From Pseudomonadota bacterium (GTDB taxonomy: Bacteria; Pseudomonadota; Alphaproteobacteria; Sphingomonadales; Sphingomonadaceae): a stretch of DNA of 6,091 nucleotides. The notes beneath the pieces are model-generated. The model saw nothing but the letters and a program-made list of their open reading frames with translations, ran no database searches and was not told the DNA's origin. The stretch is from contig JAEWJQ010000306.1 in the NCBI GenBank assembly GCA_023386515.1, forward strand, positions 1 through 6,091, in the 5' to 3' direction. Made by a program: the position numbers and the translations under genes. Positions 1-5,036 of the stretch are shown here, piece by piece; positions within the stretch are counted from its first letter, which is position 1; each line of letters begins with the position of its first letter.

Positions 1-236
<236 letters not shown>

Positions 237-386
237 AGGACACACCATCAATGACAACCCTGGGTTGTCGTGGGTGATTATCCTCAGACCAGTAAACAGT
301 GCATCGATTTGAACCAAATAGCAGAGCCGAACATCGGCACGCCACGCGTGCCGCCGAGCGGCTCCGCTAATGCACACGCGCTTCAT
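237..386 (+). other. 23S-5S internal transcribed spacer
   Basis: A transcribed spacer of about 150 bases with no coding signal. It contains a compact hairpin at 251-271: gacaacc (253-259) pairs with ggttgtc (263-269) around a 3-base loop, extended by two more pairs. A second hairpin can form at 335-353 (cggcac with gtgccg, 7-base loop). The last 16 bases pair with the sequence just after 5S. These structures are probably sites of rRNA precursor processing. Confidence 0.8.
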
Positions 387-520
387 TGCCTGGTGGCCAT
401 AGCGTCGGTGTCCCACCCGATCCCATCCCGAACTCGGCCGTGAAACCCGACTGCGCCAATGGTACTATCGCCTAAGCGATGGAAGAGTAGGGCGTCGCCA
501 GGCATTGAAGCCCGTGTGCA
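371..520 (+). other. Extended precursor stem of 5S rRNA
   Basis: The 16 bases before 5S (371-386) pair with the 16 bases after it (505-520) at 14 of 16 positions. The mismatches are 379/512 and 386/505. This lengthens helix I of mature 5S into one helix of more than 20 bp. Such a stem would present pre-5S to a double-strand-specific RNase (RNase III type) or to RNase E next to the helix; the enzyme is an inference. Confidence 0.8.
387..504 (+). rRNA. 5S ribosomal RNA
   Basis: Complete 5S rRNA of about 118 bases, a component of the large ribosomal subunit. The 5' strand tgcctggtggcc pairs with the 3' strand ending gtcgccaggca to form helix I. The conserved core cccatcccgaactcgg (loop C region) and gaagagtagg are present in the expected order. 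Ends are set by helix I and could shift by one or two bases, because the pairing continues into the flanks. Confidence 0.96.
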
Positions 521-636
521 CACAAGAACCCATTCACAGCGCTGAGCCGCTCGGCGGCACGCTTCACGCGTGGCGCCGCCCGGCCAGCCCTCCCAGGATA
601 TCCAGCAACTCTACCATTGCCATGGATTCCGAGTGT

Positions 637-713
<77 letters not shown>

Positions 714-732
714 ACACAGCCGATACCCCGAC

Positions 733-754
733 ACGCCGCCCTCACGGGCGGCGT
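733..754 (+). terminator. Probable terminator of the rRNA/tRNA operon
   Basis: A perfect 9-bp GC-rich stem (acgccgccc with gggcggcgt) closes on a 4-base loop (tcac), 19 bases after the tRNA. It is followed by tgtcgttt, which is T-rich but not a clean T-tract. Position and strength fit intrinsic termination of the rRNA operon. It may also stop read-through from the convergent oxidoreductase gene. Confidence 0.82.
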
Positions 755-850
755 TGTCGTTTGTGGACCCCGCGCCAACCCGCGCAGAAACCTTCCCTCC
801 TGGGACGGGCCGACCGCGCTCAACCTCCACACCGCCAGCCGCCATCCGCC

Positions 851-878
851 GTTCGAGGTTCGAGGTTCGAGGTTCGCC
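851..878. repeat. Heptamer tandem repeat (gttcgag)
   Basis: Three exact copies of gttcgag (851-857, 858-864, 865-871) are followed by a partial fourth, gttcgcc. The array lies 15 bases beyond the stop codon of the convergent oxidoreductase gene. The unit resembles the tRNA T-loop text GGTTCGA, but no tRNA fold surrounds it. It may be a slippage-prone microsatellite. Confidence 0.9.
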
Positions 879-892
879 CGGGGATCCGGCTG

Positions 893-1924
893 CTATAACT
901 CGATCAGAACCACGCCTTTGAGACGGCCGGCACAGGCTTCCCGAAGGGCGGACGTCGCGTTTTCGATCCCTTTGAAGATCGCGGAAGGAAGTCGGATGCG
1001 CCCGTCGCGCTGCCATGCGGTCAGGTCGCGTAACCAGAAGCCAAACGCCTCCGGGTAATGATCGGCGCTGAATCCGCGCAACGTCACCCCTTTGAAGATC
1101 AACTGGAAGCTATCCAACGTGACCGGGGCCTGCAAAGACGCCTTTTCCGCGTTCAACTCCGCGGTCAGGGCACCAAGCAAGACGCCACGGGCACCGTCCC
1201 TCGCCAGCGCGATCGCCGCCGCGAGTTGTTCGCCCCCCACCATGTCCACGATGACGTCGATGCCGTCAGGCGCGGCGTGGCGCAATTGTGTGATCATAGG
1301 GTCACCGTCACGGCTGACGACGGCATCATAGCCCAGTTCGTCCTGCATCCAGTGAGCCTTCTCGCGACTGCTCGTGCTGCCGACGACGCGGGCCGCTCCG
1401 AAAAGCCGCGCGATCTGCCCCGCCATCGACCCGATTGCCCCCGCGCCACTCGACACGAACACCGTGTCCCCATCCCTGATCTGGGTGCCGCAGGTGAGTG
1501 CAGCATAAGCCGTCCAGCCATGACCGAGATAGGCGGCAGGATCGGGATCCCCGCGCGCGATCAGCGTGCAATCGCGTTCTTGGGCCACGGCACATTCACG
1601 CCAGCCGAACGGATGCATGACGAGGCTGCCGACGGCGAGGCCGCAGGCCTGTCCAGCCTGAATCACTTCGCCTATCGCGCCGTCGGCGAGAGTGTCACCG
1701 GGTTTGAGGGGCGGAAACGGAATGCCTTCGGCCGCCCGTGCGTCCTCCTGGGCCATCAACCGCGTCGTAATCGAGACCCGGAACCAGCGATTGCGGATCA
1801 CGACATCATGCGGTCCGGGCAAGGGGATCATCGTGTTCGCAATAACGAAATCTCCCCGACTGATTTCACCTTTGACATGGCGGGCAAGTTTGACTTCCCG
1901 GTTTACCAGTGGACTTGCGGACAT
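893..1924 (-). CDS. Zinc-free medium-chain (MDR) NADP-dependent oxidoreductase, curcumin reductase/LTB4DH-like
   Basis: A 343-residue soluble enzyme predicted to reduce activated C=C bonds of enones or enals with NADPH. The N-terminal GroES-like substrate domain covers about residues 1-125. The Rossmann domain starts with the glycine-rich loop SSGAGAIGSMAGQ (158-170), followed by the GSTSSREK segment (182-189), where a positive residue usually contacts the NADPH phosphate. The GHGWTAYAAL stretch (134-143) matches the conserved pre-Rossmann helix of this family, and no zinc-ligand cysteine cluster is visible. I start at the ATG at 1924: GGAG lies 8 bases upstream, whereas the longer GTG start at 1933 would overlap that Shine-Dalgarno site. 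Length is normal for the family. The gene is divergent from a TetR regulator, its likely controller, and converges on the rRNA operon. The substrate cannot be told from sequence. Confidence 0.9.
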   Translation of the reverse strand: MSASPLVNREVKLARHVKGEISRGDFVIANTMIPLPGPHDVVIRNRWFRVSITTRLMAQEDARAAEGIPFPPLKPGDTLADGAIGEVIQAGQACGLAVGSLVMHPFGWRECAVAQERDCTLIARGDPDPAAYLGHGWTAYAALTCGTQIRDGDTVFVSSGAGAIGSMAGQIARLFGAARVVGSTSSREKAHWMQDELGYDAVVSRDGDPMITQLRHAAPDGIDVIVDMVGGEQLAAAIALARDGARGVLLGALTAELNAEKASLQAPVTLDSFQLIFKGVTLRGFSADHYPEAFGFWLRDLTAWQRDGRIRLPSAIFKGIENATSALREACAGRLKGVVLIEL

Positions 1925-1968
1925 GGTAGCCACTCCGATTCAATAATTGCGCTCCTCTTTGGCAAAAC

Positions 1969-1998
1969 CTCAGATGTGAGCTAATGCTCATGTTATGA
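1969..1998. promoter_or_regulatory. Candidate TetR operator in the divergent intergenic region
   Basis: Alternating half-sites lie here: ctca (1969-1972), tgagc (1977-1981) and gctca (1986-1990). The last two form a perfect TGAGC-TAAT-GCTCA palindrome. A further tcat-gtt-atga inverted repeat (1988-1998) overlaps it and ends just before the tetR ribosome binding site. TetR-family repressors commonly bind palindromes in such divergent regions and repress both genes. No convincing sigma-70 promoter could be fixed on either strand. Confidence 0.5.
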
Positions 1999-2000
1999 AC

Positions 2001-2005
2001 GGAGG
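2001..2005 (+). promoter_or_regulatory. Ribosome binding site deciding the tetR start
   Basis: GGAGG lies 6 bases before the ATG at 2012. This makes that ATG the start, rather than the in-frame TTG at 2006, which directly abuts the site. Confidence 0.85.
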
Positions 2006-2011
2006 TTGCTG

Positions 2012-2731
2012 ATGGCTACTCGCATTTCCGGCACGCACCGCGCGATGCGGAAGTCCCCTCGCCAGCAGCGTTCCCAGAACATGGTGGAGAGCATCGTCGA
2101 GGCCGGCGCTCGCGTTTTGTCACAGCGGGGATGGGCCGATTTCACGACCAACGAGGTCGCGCGGACCGCCGGTGTCAGCATCGGCTCACTCTACCAGTAT
2201 TTTCCGAACAATCTTGCGATTGCCGAGGCCATAAGGGTGCGACATCTCGACGAGATATTGCGAATTCTTCCCGACTGGCGGGACGAGGATGACGCTGTTC
2301 CTCTCGAACAGCGCGTCGATCGGTTGATCAGCGCCGTCTTCGCGCTGCACGGGACCGACCAGAATCTGCATCGCGTGCTCATCGAGGAAGTGCCGCTTGC
2401 GCCGCGAGAATGCTACGCCGCCTTCAAGCGCGAATATCATCGCCGCTATGCTACGCTCATCCGGGCGACCGCGGACACCGATGGTGCCGAAGCGGAGCGG
2501 TCGATCGCGGCCCGCATCCTCGCGGACACATTGGAGGGAATAGTCCATGCGGCGGCTCGCAGAAACGATCTCACGTCGCCGAGCGTCAGAAGCGAGGCGA
2601 GGCGAATGGTGATGTCGTATCTTCTTGCCCGGAGGGAAATGGGACGGTCGGCGCGCAACATCGGGAGCGCTGCGTCATGGTCGTGCGGCGGACCAATTAC
2701 GCCGGCGCCGATGGGCCACATGGCGCCATAG
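2012..2731 (+). CDS. TetR/AcrR-family transcriptional regulator with altered C-terminus
   Basis: A 239-residue DNA-binding repressor. The N-terminal helix-turn-helix is clear: FTTNEVARTAGVSIGSLYQYF (residues 44-64), preceded by helix 1 (about 20-40). The TTNEVA, AGVS and LYQYF signatures are typical of the family. The rest is a helical ligand-binding and dimerisation domain (about 70-205) that does not reveal the ligand. The divergent oxidoreductase gene and the palindromes between them suggest it controls that gene and itself. Natural family members are usually about 190-220 residues. Residues from about 213 to 239 (RNIGSAASWSCGG and onward) are low in helix propensity and are encoded antisense to an aldo/keto reductase fragment. 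I infer that the original stop was lost in a rearrangement near position 2650. Whether the protein still folds and works is unknown. Confidence 0.88.
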   Translation: MATRISGTHRAMRKSPRQQRSQNMVESIVEAGARVLSQRGWADFTTNEVARTAGVSIGSLYQYFPNNLAIAEAIRVRHLDEILRILPDWRDEDDAVPLEQRVDRLISAVFALHGTDQNLHRVLIEEVPLAPRECYAAFKREYHRRYATLIRATADTDGAEAERSIAARILADTLEGIVHAAARRNDLTSPSVRSEARRMVMSYLLARREMGRSARNIGSAASWSCGGPITPAPMGHMAP

Positions 2732-2790
2732 CCGACCCGCTTCACGTTGTGCCCGGCAACGATATACGTGCCGGACTCGTCGATCATCAT
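2650..2790 (-). pseudogene. Truncated aldo/keto reductase gene, 5' fragment
   Basis: About 47 codons of an NADPH-dependent aldo/keto reductase remain. The product opens the family's barrel with VKRVGYGAM (residues 16-24) and IGPPHDHDAALPMLR (32-46). This resembles the usual N-terminal pattern N-R-L-G-x-G-A-M, then GPP-x-D-x-x-A-x-x-LR, which normally runs on into an AVELGV-type helix. Here the match stops at Ala47 (2650), exactly where the repressor's normal C-terminus would lie on the other strand. The frame stays open to 2446 but encodes unrelated antisense-tetR residues. The catalytic Asp, Tyr, Lys and His, all downstream in the family, are missing, so no enzyme activity is possible. An AGGAG Shine-Dalgarno sequence precedes two ATGs (2790 and 2787). 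The family call rests on remembered consensus, not a search. Confidence 0.72.
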
Positions 2791-2791
2791 G

Positions 2792-2805
2792 CGTCTCCTG
2801 AGACG
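2792..2805. promoter_or_regulatory. Palindrome over the ribosome binding site of the reductase remnant
   Basis: cgtctc-ct-gagacg is an inverted repeat with 6-bp arms and a 2-base centre. It covers the minus-strand Shine-Dalgarno site of the truncated aldo/keto reductase. Another gagacg follows at 2813-2818. The centre is too short for an RNA loop unless inner pairs open, so a protein-binding site is more likely. It may be a leftover operator of the lost gene, or chance. Confidence 0.35.
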
Positions 2806-3034
2806 ACGCGAAGAGACGGCTCGCGGGTGACCACCCTAAGAGATGAGTGATTCGCACCGGTTGTGCATAAGGCCGAACATCAGCAGCCGATCGAGCGTGT
2901 GGCGCCGACGCTGGACGGCATCGCACCGGCGCGGCGAAAATTCACCAAATCTTTGAGCCTCATAGTTAGCTGGATTGCCTTGCCCCGGGAGCGCTCGCGC
3001 ACCGGGGCCCGTTTCCAGCGCCGGGGGGCTGTCG
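2806..3034. other. Intergenic region upstream of the chemoreceptor gene
   Basis: No credible gene is seen here. A GC hairpin at 2982-3008 (gccccgg with ccggggc, 13-base loop) lies in the likely 5' leader of the chemoreceptor, 26 bases before its start. No strong T-tract follows it. A promoter for the chemoreceptor must lie here but could not be identified; I looked for sigma-70, sigma-54 and sigma-28 type sites. Confidence 0.5.
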
Positions 3035-4879
3035 ATGAAGAACCTGATTATCCGCAACAAGCTGTTGCTCGCCTTCGTGCCGATCGCGCTGATCATCGTC
3101 GGCTTTGCGGCGTTCACCGTCTCCCAGCTCGCCTCGCTCAATGAAGGCACGGACGAACTCGCGCATCGCCGGCTGCCGAACAACATGGCGGTGGCGAGCA
3201 TCGATACGGCGACCTCGGATTATCTCGTCGCGCAACGCGACGAGATCCTCGACATCGATCCCGGTCGTATCGCGGCGGACGTGAAGCAGAAGCAGGAGCG
3301 CGCCGCCTTCGTCGAGCAGCAGATCGCCGCTCTGCGCGGCCTGATGCAGAAGCCGCATTCGCGGGAATTGCTCGCGACCTTCCAGCAGAATTGGCAGGCC
3401 TATGTCACGGCCTCGACGGTCGCGAGCCAGCTCGCCAATGCCAATCAGAACGATGCGGCGCTGGCCGCGCTGCGCCGCGCGAACGGCCTGTACATCACGG
3501 CCGAGACGAAGCTGCAGGAGTTGCTGACCTACCAACAGTCGATCGCCGACGGCACCGCCGCCGCCGCCTTCGCGTCGTACGAACGCGGCAAGTGGCTGTC
3601 GCTCGCCGCCGTCATCCTGGGTATCGCCCTGATGATCGCCGTTCTCGCCCTTTTGGTCCGCTCTGTGGCGACGCCGATCAGCACCTTGACCGTGGCGATG
3701 CGCCGTCTTGCCGACGGAGACCTGAGCGTCGCCGTCGATGACGATGCGCGTGCCGACGAGATCGGTGCGCTGGCCACGGCGCTCCGTCAGTTCCGCGACC
3801 AATTGGACGCCGCCGAACAGTCCAAGGCGGCGCAGACCGCCTTGATCTGTGACAGCATCGGGGCGGGCCTCGCAAGACTGGCGCAGGGCGACCTCGTCAC
3901 GCGGGTCGACGCCGAATTGGTCGGTGCCTTCGCCAAGCTCAAGGACGACTTCAATGCCGCCGCCGCGGCCCTGCAGGCGACGCTGGCGCAGGTCGCGGAA
4001 TCGACCGGCGAGATCAACAACGGCGCCAACGACATCCGCCAGGCGTCCGACGACCTGTCGATGCGCACCGAGCAGCAGGCCGCCAGTCTGGAGGAAACCG
4101 CCGCGGCGATGGACCAGATTACCGCGACCGTCCGCATGACCGCCGCGAACGCGGCCAAGGCCAATGACGCGGTGCGCCTGGCGCGCGCGCAGGCGGACCA
4201 TTCCGGCCAGGTCGTCGGCACCGCGATCCGCGCAATGGACGAGATCGAGCGGACATCCGCGGAAATCTCCGAGATCATCAGCGTCATCGACGCCATCGCC
4301 TTCCAGACCAATTTGCTCGCGCTCAATGCGGGGGTCGAGGCGGCGCGCGCGGGTGACGCGGGCAAGGGCTTCGCGGTCGTCGCATCGGAGGTCCGGGCGC
4401 TGGCCCAGCGGACGGCCGATGCGGCCAAGGACGTCAAGGCGCGGATCACCGCCTCGTCCGAACAGGTCAAGTCGGGCGTCCATCTCGTCGGCGAGGCGGG
4501 CACCGCGCTGCATCACATCGTCGAGCAGATCGTCTCGGTCGACGCTTTGATGACGTCGATCGCCACGGCCACGGAGCAGCAGGCGACCGGCTTGCAGCAG
4601 ATCAACACCGCCGTCGCCGAGATGGACGGTGTGACCCAACAGAATGCCGCGATGGTGGAGGAATCCACTGCCGCCGCGCGAACTTTGGCATCCGAAGCGG
4701 ACCGGCTGGCGGAGCAGATCGCCCGGTTCAACACGGGGGCAAGCGGGGGAGCGCATCCCGTTCCGATCCGGCGCGCTATGGGCCGGACGACGATCGGCCA
4801 TACAAGGAGCGGGCAGGTGGCGCGCAGCCGTGGCGCGACCGCTCTAGCCGTTAGCCACGACGACTGGTCGGAATTCTGA
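3035..4879 (+). CDS. Methyl-accepting chemotaxis protein (transmembrane chemoreceptor)
   Basis: A 614-residue inner-membrane receptor that senses a signal in the periplasm and controls CheA kinase through CheW. Order of parts: a short basic N-terminus; TM1 (about 10-31); a helical periplasmic domain (about 32-185), probably of four-helix-bundle type; TM2 (about 187-208); HAMP (about 210-260, with P214 and DEIG at 241-244); a probable second HAMP (about 276-327, RLAQGDL). Next come methylation helix 1 (EQQAASLEETAAAMDQ, from 346), the signalling tip (IAFQTNLLALNAGVEAARAG, 421-440, then KGFAVVASEVR) and methylation helix 2 (TQQNAAMVEES, 534-544). After a linker of about 45 residues the protein ends in DWSEF, matching the xWxxF pentapeptide that tethers CheR/CheB. 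I start at the ATG at 3035 because TM1 follows at once and a G-rich stretch lies 6 bases upstream; the longer in-frame start at 2975 would add a Pro/Gly-rich leader. No che genes are nearby, so its partners are encoded elsewhere. The ligand is unknown. Confidence 0.95.
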   Translation: MKNLIIRNKLLLAFVPIALIIVGFAAFTVSQLASLNEGTDELAHRRLPNNMAVASIDTATSDYLVAQRDEILDIDPGRIAADVKQKQERAAFVEQQIAALRGLMQKPHSRELLATFQQNWQAYVTASTVASQLANANQNDAALAALRRANGLYITAETKLQELLTYQQSIADGTAAAAFASYERGKWLSLAAVILGIALMIAVLALLVRSVATPISTLTVAMRRLADGDLSVAVDDDARADEIGALATALRQFRDQLDAAEQSKAAQTALICDSIGAGLARLAQGDLVTRVDAELVGAFAKLKDDFNAAAAALQATLAQVAESTGEINNGANDIRQASDDLSMRTEQQAASLEETAAAMDQITATVRMTAANAAKANDAVRLARAQADHSGQVVGTAIRAMDEIERTSAEISEIISVIDAIAFQTNLLALNAGVEAARAGDAGKGFAVVASEVRALAQRTADAAKDVKARITASSEQVKSGVHLVGEAGTALHHIVEQIVSVDALMTSIATATEQQATGLQQINTAVAEMDGVTQQNAAMVEESTAAARTLASEADRLAEQIARFNTGASGGAHPVPIRRAMGRTTIGHTRSGQVARSRGATALAVSHDDWSEF

Positions 4880-4881
4880 CG

Positions 4882-4913
4882 ACACGTATTGATCCCGCCG
4901 CGGCGGATCGTGT
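4882..4913 (+). terminator. Possible terminator stem just after the chemoreceptor gene
   Basis: gatcc (4891-4895) pairs with ggatc (4905-4909), with inner GC pairs after a one-base bulge. acac (4882-4885) can pair with gtgt (4910-4913) after a 5-base bulge. The stem begins three bases after the stop codon. No T-tract follows, so intrinsic termination is uncertain. Confidence 0.4.
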
Positions 4914-4968
4914 TCACCCAAACGGGCGATCCGTCGCTAGGCTGCGCTGCCCGTCATCCCCGCTAGTG

Positions 4969-5011
4969 TCCCCCGCCCGGCGGTCGATCCCGACAGCGGA
5001 TGGGCGGGGGA
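4969..5011. terminator. Long GC stem between convergent genes, possible bidirectional terminator
   Basis: tcccccgccc (4969-4978) is the exact reverse complement of gggcggggga (5002-5011), a perfect 10-bp stem. Its 23-base loop holds a smaller hairpin, gtcg-atcc-cgac (4983-4994). It sits between the chemoreceptor and efflux genes, which end facing each other. No T-tract lies on either side, so it could instead protect 3' ends or act with Rho. Confidence 0.55.
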
Positions 5012-5036
5012 TCGCTCTTCCTGGACGCCCGGCGGC

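Larger units (their letters stand above)
346..562 (+). repeat. 18-bp perfect inverted repeat bracketing 5S rRNA
   Basis: Positions 346-363 (gcgtgccgccgagcggct) are the exact reverse complement of 545-562. The arms enclose 5S rRNA and its extended stem, so in the transcript they could form an outer helix. Each arm can also fold locally: 335-340 with 348-353 on the left, and 553-562 with 568-580 on the right (with a bulge). The long-range and local folds exclude each other. Confidence 0.85.

Noticed and set aside
1058..1984. 308-codon plus-strand frame opposite the oxidoreductase
   Set aside because: It has no family resemblance and is His/Arg/Asp-rich, as expected for an antisense frame; the minus strand encodes a complete, recognisable enzyme.
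1959..1987. TTGGCA (1959) and TAATGC (1982) as a sigma-70 promoter for tetR
   Set aside because: The spacing of 17 is right, but the -10 box matches the consensus poorly, so I did not list it as a promoter.
2872..2879. gccgaaca as a sigma-28 (flagellar) -10 element for the chemoreceptor
   Set aside because: No TAAA-like -35 element lies about 15 bases upstream (the bases there are cgca), and the site is more than 150 bases from the start codon.
2975..3034. Longer start for the chemoreceptor, adding 20 residues
   Set aside because: The extra residues are a Pro/Gly/Ala-rich leader over a GC hairpin, and the ATG at 3035 puts a basic N-terminus directly before TM1, as in the family.
2966..4801. 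611-codon open frame on the minus strand opposite the chemoreceptor
   Set aside because: It is a shadow of high-GC codon use: the product is an Arg/Gly/Asp-rich low-complexity string with no recognisable domain, and the plus strand has a clear full-length chemoreceptor.
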